Of a stretch of DNA of 64,000 nt, positions 56,612 to 64,000 are shown piece after piece. The notes below the pieces were generated by a model that saw only the letters and a program-made list of their open reading frames with translations, had not been told where the DNA came from and searched no databases. The number at the start of each line of letters is the position of its first letter. Position 1 is the first letter of the stretch. This DNA comes from Paracoccus sp. TOH (GTDB lineage: Bacteria; Pseudomonadota; Alphaproteobacteria; Rhodobacterales; Rhodobacteraceae): NCBI RefSeq assembly GCF_030388245.1, contig NZ_CP098360.1, forward strand, positions 354,001-418,000, given 5' to 3'. Position numbers and translations under genes: made by a program.

Positions 56612-57004
56612 ATGAGCGATTCGCTTTCGGCGACCGAACTGGCCGTCTCGGGGATGAAGTCGCAATCCGTGCGGCTGCGCCATATCTCGGAAAACATCGC
56701 CAATGCCGATACGCCCGGCTATCGCCGCAAGGTGGTGGCCTTTCAGGAACAGGTCGATTTCGGCCGCCCGACCGGCGCCGTCGCCGCCGGCCCGACCCGT
56801 TTCGACCGGCGCGACCTGCCGCGCGTCTTCGATCCGGCGCATCCGATGGCCGATGACGAGGGCTATTATGCCGGCTCGAACGTCGACCTGGTCATCGAGA
56901 TCGCCGACGCGAAGGAGGCCAGCCGCAGCTACGAGGCCAATCTGCGCGTCTTCGAGCAATCCCGCCAGATGGGCAGTTCGCTGCTGGATCTGATCCGCCG
57001 CTAG
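56612..57004 (+). CDS. flgC: FlgC, flagellar proximal rod protein
   Basis: A 130-residue periplasmic rod subunit. The N-terminal motif SVRLRHISENIANADTPGYRRK carries the rod/hook-family ANADTPG-like core. The C-terminal segment NVDLVIEIADAKEASRSYEANLRVFEQSRQM fits FlgC's conserved helix, with SYEANL. It has no signal peptide and is exported by the flagellar type III pathway. ATG at 56612, two bases after flgB, so translation is linked. fliE follows after ten bases. Confidence 0.95.
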   Translation: MSDSLSATELAVSGMKSQSVRLRHISENIANADTPGYRRKVVAFQEQVDFGRPTGAVAAGPTRFDRRDLPRVFDPAHPMADDEGYYAGSNVDLVIEIADAKEASRSYEANLRVFEQSRQMGSSLLDLIRR

Positions 57005-57014
57005 GAGAGCCGCC

Positions 57015-57293
57015 ATGATTTCTTCGACACTCGCCGCGACCGCTTACGACCGCGCACGCCCCGCCGTCACGCCGGCCGAGGGCCTGCCGCAAGGCGTGAC
57101 CGCCGCGGCCAGCGATTTTGCCAAGGTGATGGAACAGGTCGATCTGGCCGCCACCGGCGCCATGGCGGGCCAGGGCGACACGCATGACCTGGTGCAAAGC
57201 ATCGCCCAAGCCGAGATCGCGCTCGAGACCGTGGTCGCCATCCGCGACAAGGTGGTCGAGGCCTATCAGGAAATCCTGCGCATGCCGGTCTGA
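57015..57293 (+). CDS. fliE: FliE, MS-ring/rod junction protein
   Basis: A 92-residue protein that joins the MS ring to the rod. The C-terminal part is typical: HDLVQSIAQAEIALETVVAIRDKVVEAYQEILRMPV, with the conserved KVVEAYQEI core. The N-terminal half is less conserved. It is of family length and lacks a signal peptide. ATG at 57015 preceded by AGGAGAGCCGCC. Spacing to flgC and fliQ is about ten bases on each side, consistent with one operon. Confidence 0.93.
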   Translation: MISSTLAATAYDRARPAVTPAEGLPQGVTAAASDFAKVMEQVDLAATGAMAGQGDTHDLVQSIAQAEIALETVVAIRDKVVEAYQEILRMPV

Positions 57294-57302
57294 GGGGCAA
57301 CC

Positions 57303-57569
57303 ATGGACGAGAACCTGATCTTCGACCTGACCCGCCAGGCGCTGTGGATCGCGGTGCGCATGTCGGCGCCGCTGCTGATCGTGGCGCTGGTCGCCGGCGT
57401 GGTGATCGGCCTGTTCCAGGCGCTGACCTCGGTGCAGGAAATGACGCTGACCTTCGTGCCCAAGATCGGCCTGATGCTGGTGGTGTTCTGGGTCAGCATG
57501 AGCTTCATGACCGCGACCCTGGCCAGCTTCTTTACCGACCAGATCCTGCCGCAGATCGCGGGATCCTAG
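57303..57569 (+). CDS. fliQ: FliQ, flagellar export gate subunit
   Basis: An 88-residue inner-membrane subunit of the flagellar type III export gate. Two hydrophobic helices are visible (about 16-38 and 52-75), with the conserved loop GLFQALTSVQEMTLTFVPKI between them, which is the FliQ hallmark. ATG at 57303 after GAGGGGCAACC. It is embedded among rod genes rather than next to fliP and fliR, an arrangement also seen in related alphaproteobacteria. Three bases separate it from flgF. Confidence 0.96.
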   Translation: MDENLIFDLTRQALWIAVRMSAPLLIVALVAGVVIGLFQALTSVQEMTLTFVPKIGLMLVVFWVSMSFMTATLASFFTDQILPQIAGS

Positions 57570-57572
57570 GCC

Positions 57573-58289
57573 ATGGACAACGGGATCTATGCCGCCCTGA
57601 CCCGGCAATCCGGCCTGATGCGCGAAATGCGCACCGTGGCCAACAACATCGCCAATGCCAACACCACCGGCTTCCGGCGCGAGGGGGTGGTGTTCTCGGA
57701 ATACATGGTGCCGCTCGACCGCCGGGGCGAGACGCTGGCCATGGCCAATGGCCGCGGCCGGATGATCGACCTGAGCGCCGGCGGCATGACCCAGACCAAC
57801 GGCCAGTTCGACATGGCGCTCGACGGCGACGGTTTCCTGATGGTGCAGACTCCGCAGGGCAACCGCCTGACCCGCGCCGGCGCCTTCATGACCAATGCCG
57901 AGGGCGAGCTGGTCAACCCGGACGGCTACCAGTTGCTCGACGACGGCCAGGCGCCGATCGTGATCCCGGCCGGGGTGCGCAGCGTCGGAATCGGCATCGA
58001 CGGCACCGTCTCGGCCGACGGCAACCCGGTCGGTCGGATCGGCGTCTTCGCCGCGCCGGAACTTGCCAAGCTGCGACACGAAGCCGGCACGCTTTTCGAC
58101 CCGGGCGGCGCGGTCGAGCCGGTAGAGGCGCCGGTGCTCCGCCAGGGCTTCCTCGAGGAGTCCAACGTCGATCCGGTGCTGGAGCTGTCGCGCATGATCG
58201 AGGTCCAGCGCGCCTATGAACTCGGCCAGAGCTTCCTCGACCGCGAGGACCAGCGCATCCGCCAAACCATCACCTCCCTGACCCGGTGA
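57573..58289 (+). CDS. flgF: FlgF, flagellar proximal rod protein
   Basis: A 238-residue rod protein. The N-terminal GIYAALTRQSGLMREMRTVANNIANANTTGFRRE segment contains the rod signature NNIANANTTGFRRE. The central FDMALDGDGFLMVQTPQGNRLTRAGAF block is the usual beta domain shared with FlgG. The C-terminal helix reads ELSRMIEVQRAYELGQSFLDREDQRI. ATG at 57573. It is shorter than FlgG and lies just before it, as usual. No signal peptide; export is by type III secretion. Confidence 0.93.
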   Translation: MDNGIYAALTRQSGLMREMRTVANNIANANTTGFRREGVVFSEYMVPLDRRGETLAMANGRGRMIDLSAGGMTQTNGQFDMALDGDGFLMVQTPQGNRLTRAGAFMTNAEGELVNPDGYQLLDDGQAPIVIPAGVRSVGIGIDGTVSADGNPVGRIGVFAAPELAKLRHEAGTLFDPGGAVEPVEAPVLRQGFLEESNVDPVLELSRMIEVQRAYELGQSFLDREDQRIRQTITSLTR

Positions 58290-58300
58290 AAGGACAGCAC

Positions 58301-59086
58301 ATGAGAGCCCTTCAGATCGCAGCGACCGGGATGAGCGCGCAGCAGATGCGCGTCGAGGTCATCTCGAACAACCTCGCCAACATGTCGACCACCGGCTACA
58401 ACGCCCGGCGGGCCGAATTCGCCGACCTGCAATACCAGCAGGCCACCCGGCCGGGCACGCTGACCGCTACGAACGGCGCGATGGTCCCCGCCGGCGTGCA
58501 GCTGGGCCTGGGCGTGCGGCCGGCCAGCGTCACCATCATGCCGGCGCAGGGATCGCTGACCGAAACCAAGGGCGATCTGGACATCGCCATCGACGGCAGC
58601 GGCTATCTGGAAGTCACCCTGCCCTCGGGTCTCTCGGGCTATACCCGCGACGGCAGTCTGAAACGCTCGGCCGAGGGGCAGGTCGTGACCTCCGAGGGCT
58701 ATCCGCTGGTGCCCGACATCACCATCCCCGAGGACGCGCGCAGCATCTCGATCAACGCCAATGGCGAGGTCTTCGCCTATTTCAGCGACCGCGTCGAACC
58801 CGAGAACCTGGGCCAGATCACCCTGGCCAATTTCATCAACGAGAAGGGGCTCGAGGCGGTCGGATCGAACCTGTTCCTGGAAACCGTGGCCTCCGGCCCG
58901 CCGCAGGTCGCCACGCCGGGGCAAGAGGGGCTGGGCACGATCCGCTCGGGTTTCCTGGAGGAAAGCGCCGTCGATCCGGTGCGCGAGATCGCCGAGCTGA
59001 TCAAGGCGCAGCGCGGCTACGAGCTGAATTCAAAGGTGATCACCGCCGCCGACCAGATGCTGGGCACCACGGTGCAGGTGCGCTGA
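58301..59086 (+). CDS. flgG: FlgG, flagellar distal rod protein
   Basis: A 261-residue distal rod protein. MRALQIAATGMSAQQMRVEVISNNLANMSTTGYNARR is the classical FlgG start. The central part has the DIAIDGSGYLEVTLPSG beta domain. The C-terminus, EIAELIKAQRGYELNSKVITAADQMLGT, is the family's interaction helix. The ATG at 58301 follows AAGGACAGC; an in-frame GTG 15 bases upstream is not needed. The last base of its stop codon overlaps flgA (TGATG). Confidence 0.96.
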   Translation: MRALQIAATGMSAQQMRVEVISNNLANMSTTGYNARRAEFADLQYQQATRPGTLTATNGAMVPAGVQLGLGVRPASVTIMPAQGSLTETKGDLDIAIDGSGYLEVTLPSGLSGYTRDGSLKRSAEGQVVTSEGYPLVPDITIPEDARSISINANGEVFAYFSDRVEPENLGQITLANFINEKGLEAVGSNLFLETVASGPPQVATPGQEGLGTIRSGFLEESAVDPVREIAELIKAQRGYELNSKVITAADQMLGTTVQVR

Positions 59087-59502
59087 TGAAAGCCCTGCTT
59101 CTTCTGCTGCTGATGCTGCCGCAAGCGGGGCTGGCCGGATCGGTGGTGGCCACGCGCACCCTGCCCGCCGGCACCGTGATCGCCCCCGGCGACGTCGCCA
59201 TCGCCGAGGACCAGCCCGGCGGGGTCGCGGATGTCGCCCAGGTCGCCGGCCAGCAACTGCGGGTCATGGTCTATCAGGGCCGCCGGATCGACCCCTCCTT
59301 CCTGACCGCGCCCACGCTGGTCGGCCGCAACCAGATCGTCACCATCGCCTATGAGAAATCCGCCCTGCGCATTGAGGCCGAGGGGCGTGCCCTGTCCGCC
59401 GGCAGCGTCGGGCAGATCATCCGCGTCATGAACAACGCATCGCGCGTCACCGTCTCGGGCCGTGTCGCCCCGGACGGAACCGTCATCATCGAGCAGCACT
59501 GA
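59086..59502 (+). CDS. flgA: FlgA, P-ring assembly chaperone
   Basis: A 138-residue exported chaperone that helps assemble the flagellar P ring (FlgI) in the periplasm. A signal (1-17, AGLAG) precedes an SAF-like region (TRTLPAGTVIAPGDVAIAED) and the FlgA beta domain with GRRIDPSFLTAP and SVGQIIRVMNNASRVTVSGRV. It is shorter than enterobacterial FlgA and lacks its extra N-terminal domain, which is usual in alphaproteobacteria. Its ATG overlaps the flgG stop by one base. The flgI gene itself is not in the window. Confidence 0.92.
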   Translation: MKALLLLLLMLPQAGLAGSVVATRTLPAGTVIAPGDVAIAEDQPGGVADVAQVAGQQLRVMVYQGRRIDPSFLTAPTLVGRNQIVTIAYEKSALRIEAEGRALSAGSVGQIIRVMNNASRVTVSGRVAPDGTVIIEQH

Positions 59503-59512
59503 AAGAGAGACC

Positions 59513-60265
59513 ATGCCCGACGCCACGCCCCGACGCCCCGATCTGCTGATCGGCGCCGCGCTCATCGCCTTGTCGCTATCGGCCTGCGGGCGGGTCTCGC
59601 AGATCGGTCAGGCGCCGGACATGACCGAGCCGGAAAGCAGCGTCGAGTTCCAGGCCATGACCTCGCAAGGATATGGCTCGCAGGAGTTGCCGGACCGCCC
59701 GGACAGCGCCGCATCGCTCTGGACCAGCGCGCAGAATTCACTGGTCGCGGACCGGCGCGCCTCGACCCGCGGCGACATTCTGACCGTCGTCATCGAGATC
59801 GACGACCGCGCCGAGATCCAGAACAGCTCGGGCCGCAGCCGCAGTTCGGCCGACAAGGTCAGCATCCCCTCGATGATGGGTCTGCCGCAGCGCATCGACG
59901 AAGTGTTGCCCGAGGGCGCCAGCATGGACGAACTGGCCGAGGCCAAGGCCTCCTCCAGCTTCAAGGGCAGCGGCAACATCTCGCGCCGCGACAAGCTGAC
60001 CCTGCGTGTCGCCGCGACCGTGGTCGACCGCCTGCCCAACGGCGTGCTGCGCATCCAGGGCACGCAGGAGGTGCGGGTCAATTACGAGGTGCGCGAACTG
60101 ACGGTCAGCGGTTTCGTCCGCCCCTCGGATATCGGCCGGCGCAACGAGATCTCCTACGACCGGATCGCCGGCGCCCGCATCTCCTACGGCGGTCGCGGCC
60201 AGATCAGCGACGTCCAGCAGCCGCGTTACGGCCAGCAGATCGCCGATATCGTCCTGCCTTACTAA
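59513..60265 (+). CDS. flgH: FlgH, flagellar L-ring lipoprotein
   Basis: A 250-residue outer-membrane lipoprotein that forms the L ring around the rod. The signal ends in the lipobox LSAC, with the lipid-bearing Cys at about residue 25. SLWTSAQNSLVADRRASTRGDILTVVIEIDDRAEI is the FlgH core, and DKLTLRVAATVVDRLPNGVLRIQGTQEVRVN with the FVRPSDI segment is characteristic. The ATG at 59513 follows GAAAGAGAGACC; the open frame upstream overlaps flgA. fliL follows after 12 bases. Confidence 0.95.
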   Translation: MPDATPRRPDLLIGAALIALSLSACGRVSQIGQAPDMTEPESSVEFQAMTSQGYGSQELPDRPDSAASLWTSAQNSLVADRRASTRGDILTVVIEIDDRAEIQNSSGRSRSSADKVSIPSMMGLPQRIDEVLPEGASMDELAEAKASSSFKGSGNISRRDKLTLRVAATVVDRLPNGVLRIQGTQEVRVNYEVRELTVSGFVRPSDIGRRNEISYDRIAGARISYGGRGQISDVQQPRYGQQIADIVLPY

Positions 60266-60277
60266 GGAAGCCCACCC

Positions 60278-60880
60278 GTGAAGAAGATCCTGATCCTGCT
60301 TATGCCCCTGCTGACCTTCGTCGGCGGCGCCATCGGCGGCGACATGCTGCATGCGGCGAAAAGCGCCTCTGGCACAACGGCGACACCGTCCGATGCCGAT
60401 GCCGATGCGGCGCATGCCGAGGCGGAGGCAGAGGCGGAGGCAGAGGCGGAGGCGGAAGCCGAGGCAGGCGCCGGCCATGGCGCGGAAGGCGGCACCGCGG
60501 GGGCCGGGCACGACGCAGCGGCCGACGGCCATGCCGCCAGCACCGAAAGCGAAGCTGGCCAGGACTGGTTCAAGTTTCCCAACCAGTTCTTCGTGCCGAT
60601 CCTGCGCAACGGCAACCCGACGGCGATCATGGTCCTGTCGCTGACCATCGAGATGCCGGCCGCGGCCCGGCCCGAGATCGAGGCACAGGAACATCGCCTG
60701 CGCGACGCTTTGCTGAACGCGTTGATGATTCAGGCGAATACCGGCGGGTTCGATGGCAATTTCACCGCCGAGCCGGCCCTGGAGCGCCTGCGCGAGGCAT
60801 TGCTGGCCGCCGCCCGGAAAGCGGCCGGACCCAGCGTGCAGCGCATCCTGATCGAGGATATCGGCCGGCAGGAGCAATAG
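60278..60880 (+). CDS. fliL: FliL-like flagellar basal-body-associated membrane protein
   Basis: A 200-residue single-pass inner-membrane protein. A hydrophobic N-terminal helix (1-22) is followed by a low-complexity linker with a run of about eight Glu-Ala pairs (residues 48-63). The C-terminal domain resembles FliL (WFKFPNQFFVPILRNGNPTAIMVLSLTIEMP). The start is a GTG at 60278 with AAGGAAG upstream. It ends the flgB operon. FliL supports stator function in the flagellar motor; the unusually long acidic linker is specific to this protein. FliL identity is inferred from position and the VPILRNG...MVLSLTIEM pattern. Confidence 0.8.
   Translation: MKKILILLMPLLTFVGGAIGGDMLHAAKSASGTTATPSDADADAAHAEAEAEAEAEAEAEAEAGAGHGAEGGTAGAGHDAAADGHAASTESEAGQDWFKFPNQFFVPILRNGNPTAIMVLSLTIEMPAAARPEIEAQEHRLRDALLNALMIQANTGGFDGNFTAEPALERLREALLAAARKAAGPSVQRILIEDIGRQEQ
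60419..60466 (+). repeat. In-frame GAGGCR hexanucleotide repeats in fliL
   Basis: Eight six-base units of the form GAGGCG/GAGGCA (one degenerate to GAAGCC) run from 60419 to 60466 and encode the Glu-Ala run of FliL. A unit gain or loss would lengthen or shorten the linker by two residues without changing the frame. Confidence 0.85.
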
Positions 60881-60954
60881 GTTCGGCCCGCCTGGCCTGC
60901 ACTGGCCGACCGGCGCCGATCGGTATATGGGCATCGCGACGCTTCGGAGAATGC

Positions 60955-61902
60955 ATGCACCCGCCGATCACCATCGCCCTGGCCTGCTATAACGGCGCGC
61001 GGTTCCTGCGCGCGCAGCTCGACAGCATCGCCGCGCAAAGCGTGACCAACTGGCGGCTGCTGGTGTCCGACGACGGCTCGACGGACGGCTCGCGGCAGAT
61101 CCTGGGCGAATTCGCCGCCAGCCGGCCGCAGGGCCAGGTCGAGGTGATCGAGGGTCCCAGGCGCGGATCGACGCAGAACTTCCTGCATCTGACGGCGCGG
61201 GCCGATCCGGGCGGCTGGCTGGCCTATGCCGACCAGGACGATCTCTGGCATCCCGGGCGCCTGGCGCTTGGCGCGGCTTTCCTGGCGGAACGGAAAGGCG
61301 CCGCGATCTGGGCCGCGCGCACGACGGTCTGCGACGAGGCGCTGATCCCCATCGCCCCCGCGCCGCATTTCCCCGGCCCCTTCGGCTTTCGCAATGCGCT
61401 GGTGCAATCCGCACTGCCGGGCAACACCATCCTGGCCAATGCCGAGGCGCTGCGGATCCTGCAAGCGGCAACCCCCGCGGCCCAGGCCGCCGATGTCCAT
61501 GCCCATGACTGGTGGGCCTACCAGGCACTTTCCGGGGCGGGAGCCGCGATCCGGCGGGACAGCGCGCAGGTCCTGCTCTATCGCCAGCACCCGGGCAACC
61601 TGATGGGCCGCAACGACACGGCGCGGGCCAAGGCCGGCCGCGCCTCGATGCTGATGGATGGCAGCTTCGCCGGCTGGCTGAGGCGCAATCAGCGCGCGCT
61701 GGAGCCTGTGGCCCATCTGTTCCTGCCCGAAAACAGGGAATTGCTGCGGCGTTTCGGCCAGATGCTGCAAGCGAGCGGACCAGAGGCGCTGGTCCAGATC
61801 CTGAGGATGCGGCTTTACCGGCAAAGCCGCAGCGGAAGCGTTGCGCTGCTCGGCGCAGCGCTTGCCGGTCGTCTGCGCCAGCGGCGGCAGAAGAGCGCCT
61901 AG
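60955..61902 (+). CDS. Family 2 glycosyltransferase (rhamnosyltransferase-like)
   Basis: A 315-residue GT-A fold glycosyltransferase, likely acting on a cell-surface polysaccharide. The N-terminus ITIALACYNGARFLRAQLDSIAAQS is typical, the nucleotide-binding acids are in LVSDDGSTDGS, and the DxD-type motif is YADQDDLWHP. HDWWAYQALSGAG in the second half is a feature of rhamnosyltransferase-like GT2 proteins. No membrane helix is evident. ATG at 60955. It converges on rmlA (20-base gap), which fits use of dTDP-rhamnose made by the rml genes; this donor is an inference. Confidence 0.88.
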   Translation: MHPPITIALACYNGARFLRAQLDSIAAQSVTNWRLLVSDDGSTDGSRQILGEFAASRPQGQVEVIEGPRRGSTQNFLHLTARADPGGWLAYADQDDLWHPGRLALGAAFLAERKGAAIWAARTTVCDEALIPIAPAPHFPGPFGFRNALVQSALPGNTILANAEALRILQAATPAAQAADVHAHDWWAYQALSGAGAAIRRDSAQVLLYRQHPGNLMGRNDTARAKAGRASMLMDGSFAGWLRRNQRALEPVAHLFLPENRELLRRFGQMLQASGPEALVQILRMRLYRQSRSGSVALLGAALAGRLRQRRQKSA

Positions 61903-61921
61903 GCGCGCAACGAGGCCCGCC

Positions 61922-62815
61922 CTATCCCAGCAAGCGCGCCAGATAGGCACCATACTGGTTCTTGGCGAATTTCCGCGCCTGATCCTGCAATTTCTCGGCG
62001 TCGATCCAGCCCATGTCGAAGGCGATCTCCTCGGGGCAGCCGGTCTGCAACCCCTGCCGCTGTTCCAGCGTGCGCACGAAATTGCCGGCATCCAGCAGGC
62101 TCGCATGCGTGCCGGTGTCGAGCCAGGCAAAGCCGCGGCCCATCCTCTCGACCGTCAGGCTGCCCTCGTGCAGGTAGGTTTCCAGCAGGGTGGTGATCTC
62201 CAGCTCGCCCCGGGCCGAGGGGCGCACCTCGCGCGCGCGGGCGGGCGCGGTGCCGTCCAGGAAATAAAGCCCGGTCACCGCGTAATCCGAGGGCGGGACC
62301 TGCGGCTTCTCGATGATGGCGCTGGCCTTGCCCTGTTCGTCGAAGGCGACGACGCCATAGCGCTCCGGGTCGGCGACGCGATAGCCGAAGACCGTGCCGC
62401 CCGCATTGCGCCGATCGGCGGCGTCAAGCAGCAGGGGCAGGCCGTGGCCGAAGAAGATGTTGTCGCCCAGCACCATGGCCGAGGGCGCGCCGGCCAGGAA
62501 ATCCTCGGCCAACAGATAGGCCTGCGCCAGCCCGTCGGGCGAGGGCTGCACGAGATAGTCGAAGCGCAGCCCCCATTGGCTGCCGTCGCCCAGCAGGCGG
62601 CGGAACTGCTCCTGGTCCTCGGGGGTGGTGATGATGGCGATCTCGCGGATGCCGGCCAGCATCAGCACGGTGATCGGGTAATAGATCATCGGCTTGTCAT
62701 AGATCGGCAGCAGCTGTTTCGACACGCCCATGGTGATCGGATAGAGCCGCGTGCCCGAGCCGCCGGCCAGAATGATGCCCTTGCGGCGGTTGGGAGGATT
62801 CTCGGGTCGGGTCAT
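61922..62815 (-). CDS. rmlA: RmlA, glucose-1-phosphate thymidylyltransferase
   Basis: A 297-residue nucleotidyltransferase that makes dTDP-glucose, the first step of dTDP-L-rhamnose synthesis. The signature is [32 protein letters not shown] at the N-terminus; [10 protein letters not shown] and [19 protein letters not shown] are also typical. The C-terminal [18 protein letters not shown] block binds the regulatory site. ATG at 62815 overlaps the rmlD stop in ATGA. Order rmlB-rmlD-rmlA, with rmlC not seen in the window. Full length. Confidence 0.97.
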   Translation of the reverse strand: MTRPENPPNRRKGIILAGGSGTRLYPITMGVSKQLLPIYDKPMIYYPITVLMLAGIREIAIITTPEDQEQFRRLLGDGSQWGLRFDYLVQPSPDGLAQAYLLAEDFLAGAPSAMVLGDNIFFGHGLPLLLDAADRRNAGGTVFGYRVADPERYGVVAFDEQGKASAIIEKPQVPPSDYAVTGLYFLDGTAPARAREVRPSARGELEITTLLETYLHEGSLTVERMGRGFAWLDTGTHASLLDAGNFVRTLEQRQGLQTGCPEEIAFDMGWIDAEKLQDQARKFAKNQYGAYLARLLG

Positions 62816-63663
62816 GGTTTCAGCTCCTGCAAGACCTTGGCGAGACCGGCGCGCCAGTCGGGGCGACTGATGCCGAAATCCCGCAAAATGGCGGCGCAAT
62901 CCAGGCGCGAATTGGCCGGGCGCCGGGCGGGGGTGGGATAGTCCGCCGTGGAAATTCCGGTGACGCGGCAGGAAAGTCCCGCCTGCGCCATGATCTCGCG
63001 CGCGAAGCCGGCCCAGCTGGCATCCGGCGCCCCGGCAAAGTGATACAGACCGCCGCGCGCCACATCCGTCCGCATGGCGGCCAGCATGGTCAGGCAGGCG
63101 GCGGCGATATCGGCCGCCGGGGTCGGACCGCCGTGCTGGTCGGCGACGACGCGCAGTTCGTCGCGCTCGGCCGCCAGCCGCAACATGGTCCTGACGAAAT
63201 TCGTGCCATGGGCCGAGAACACCCAGGAGGTGCGCAGCACCGCCCATTGCCCGCCGGCGGCGGCAATACCCCGTTCACCGGCCAGCTTGGTGGCGCCGTA
63301 GACGCCCAGCGGGCCGGTCGGGTCGGTCTCGGCCCTGGGCTGTTCGCCCGAGCCGTCGAAGACGTAATCGGTCGAGATATGCAGGAAAGGCACCCGCCGT
63401 TCCGCCGCCGCCCGGGCCATGGCGGCGGGAGCCTCGGCATTGATCCGGCGCGCCAGGTCGGATTCGGATTCGGCGCGGTCGACGGCGGTATAGGCCGCGG
63501 CGTTCAGCACCGCCGCGCAACCCGATGCCTGGATCGCCGCGGCGCAGGCCGCCGGATCGGCCAGATCGACCCGGTCGCGGCCCAGGAAGCGCGCATCGGG
63601 AACCAGCCGCGCCAGTTCGGTCGCGACCTGTCCGGTGCGGCCGAAGACCAGCAGGCCCGTCAT
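62812..63663 (-). CDS. rmlD: RmlD, dTDP-4-dehydrorhamnose reductase
   Basis: A 283-residue SDR enzyme that makes dTDP-L-rhamnose, the last step of the pathway. The dinucleotide-binding start is [17 protein letters not shown] (FGxTGQV form of RmlD). [15 protein letters not shown] and [12 protein letters not shown] hold conserved positions, and the catalytic Tyr and Lys are in [10 protein letters not shown]. The C-terminal [12 protein letters not shown] is a substrate contact. ATG at 63663, overlapping the rmlB stop by four bases, and the stop overlaps rmlA by four bases. All three genes are thus tightly coupled. Confidence 0.96.
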   Translation of the reverse strand: MTGLLVFGRTGQVATELARLVPDARFLGRDRVDLADPAACAAAIQASGCAAVLNAAAYTAVDRAESESDLARRINAEAPAAMARAAAERRVPFLHISTDYVFDGSGEQPRAETDPTGPLGVYGATKLAGERGIAAAGGQWAVLRTSWVFSAHGTNFVRTMLRLAAERDELRVVADQHGGPTPAADIAAACLTMLAAMRTDVARGGLYHFAGAPDASWAGFAREIMAQAGLSCRVTGISTADYPTPARRPANSRLDCAAILRDFGISRPDWRAGLAKVLQELKP

Positions 63664-64000
63664 GCCGTGCCGAGCCTTTCGCCCACCCCCTGCCGGGTCA
63701 GCAGCGGCCGCCACCAACCCTCGTTCGCCAGATACCATTCGACGGTCCGCCTCAGCCCCTCCTCGACCGTGACCGAGGGGCGCCAGCCCAGTTCGGTGCG
63801 GATGCGGGTCGGGTCGATGGCATAGCGCCGGTCGTGGCCGGGGCGGTCGGCGACGAAGGTGATCAGCCGCTCATGCGGCGCGGAATCGGGGCGCAGCCGG
63901 TCCATATGCGCGCAGATCGTGCGCACCAGGTCGATGTTCTTCGCCTCGTTCTCGCCGCCGATGTTGTAGCTTTCGCCCAGGGCGCCCTTTTCCAGCACCA
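63660..64000 (-). CDS. rmlB: RmlB, dTDP-glucose 4,6-dehydratase, C-terminal part (cut by window edge)
   Basis: The last 113 or so residues of the enzyme that forms dTDP-4-keto-6-deoxyglucose; the start lies beyond base 64000. The visible part has LEKGALGESYNIGGENEAKNIDLVRTIC, FVADRPGHDRRYAIDPTRIRTELGW and the C-terminal EEGLRRTVEWYLANEGWW, which are all RmlB family blocks. The N-terminal Rossmann motif and active-site YxxxK are outside the window. Its stop overlaps rmlD (ATGA). Together with rmlD and rmlA this gives three of the four rhamnose enzymes. Confidence 0.95.
   Translation of the reverse strand, partial: VLEKGALGESYNIGGENEAKNIDLVRTICAHMDRLRPDSAPHERLITFVADRPGHDRRYAIDPTRIRTELGWRPSVTVEEGLRRTVEWYLANEGWWRPLLTRQGVGERLGTA

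Noticed and set aside
54799..60880. Virulence-type (non-flagellar) type III secretion cluster
   Set aside because: FlgB, FlgC, FlgF, FlgG, FlgA and FlgH are specific to flagella, so FliI and FliQ belong to a flagellar system.
60955..64000. Complete O-antigen cluster
   Set aside because: Only rmlB (partial), rmlD, rmlA and one glycosyltransferase are inside the window; rmlC, Wzx and Wzy are not visible.

Overview
The window is a gene-dense, high-GC stretch of ordinary bacterial chromosome with about 78 protein genes, one tRNA and short intergenic gaps. The gene content points to an alphaproteobacterium of the Rhodobacter/Paracoccus group. Markers are GcrA and CcrM (the GANTC methylation pair), a phaA-phaB pair, an alphaproteobacterial-style flagellar rod/ring operon, DUF465 and DUF4170 small proteins, and many 4-base ATGA or GTGA gene overlaps. 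The genus (Paracoccus-like) is my inference from this mix; no ribosomal RNA is present to prove it.

Layout. 1-3.4 kb: a membrane protease (cut by the window edge), a GH25 lysozyme lipoprotein, RimO and a secreted ClpP-like protein. 3.5-7 kb: the C-terminal remnant of a muramoyl-alanine amidase, the cobinamide salvage enzyme CbiZ, a two-gene ABC exporter and a GNAT acetyltransferase. 7.2-13.4 kb: ftsE-ftsX-plsC, a divergent zinc-ribbon membrane protein and a large TIGR02302 membrane protein. 13.4-17.4 kb: argH, a small LptM-like lipoprotein and lysA, then TlpA and Tag. 17.5-24.6 kb: an EAL-domain protein followed by an ACAGGC hexanucleotide array, phaA-phaB, small conserved genes, polyprenyl diphosphate synthase and AmtB. 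24.8-32 kb: a class A penicillin-binding protein, mlaA-mlaC, and a type I secretion ATPase with its HlyD partner. 32-39.9 kb: argD-GNAT-argF, an ABC-2 permease, gcrA-nudix, metG and arginase. 40.3-43.2 kb: tRNA-Leu(UAA), DUF4170, waaA and lpxK. 43.3-48.8 kb: dciA-dsbA, mutY-alkB, and allA-rnhB-ccrM. 49.3-54.7 kb: an Fsr-like exporter, a GntR/HutC regulator, an L,D-transpeptidase plus extensin-like pair and a Crp-family regulator. 54.8-60.9 kb: fliI divergent from flgB-flgC-fliE-fliQ-flgF-flgG-flgA-flgH-fliL. 60.9-64 kb: a GT2 glycosyltransferase and rmlB-rmlD-rmlA, with rmlB cut by the right edge.

How it fits together. Several neighbourhoods deal with the envelope: division (FtsEX), lysozyme, class A PBP, L,D-transpeptidase, Mla lipid transport, Kdo/lipid A synthesis and dTDP-rhamnose. 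Others cover arginine and lysine synthesis, nitrogen uptake, and methylation-dependent cell-cycle control.

I found no CRISPR array, insertion sequence, prophage, toxin-antitoxin or recognisable defence locus, and no clearly new multi-gene system. The most interesting unexplained items are a five-copy intergenic repeat built on a CTCCGTTTCCCAAATACC-like core next to G-rich hairpins, a nested hairpin with an NtrC-like site upstream of amtB, three GANTC sites packed between rnhB and ccrM, the hexanucleotide array after the EAL gene, the amidase remnant, and conserved small genes of unknown role next to envelope genes.
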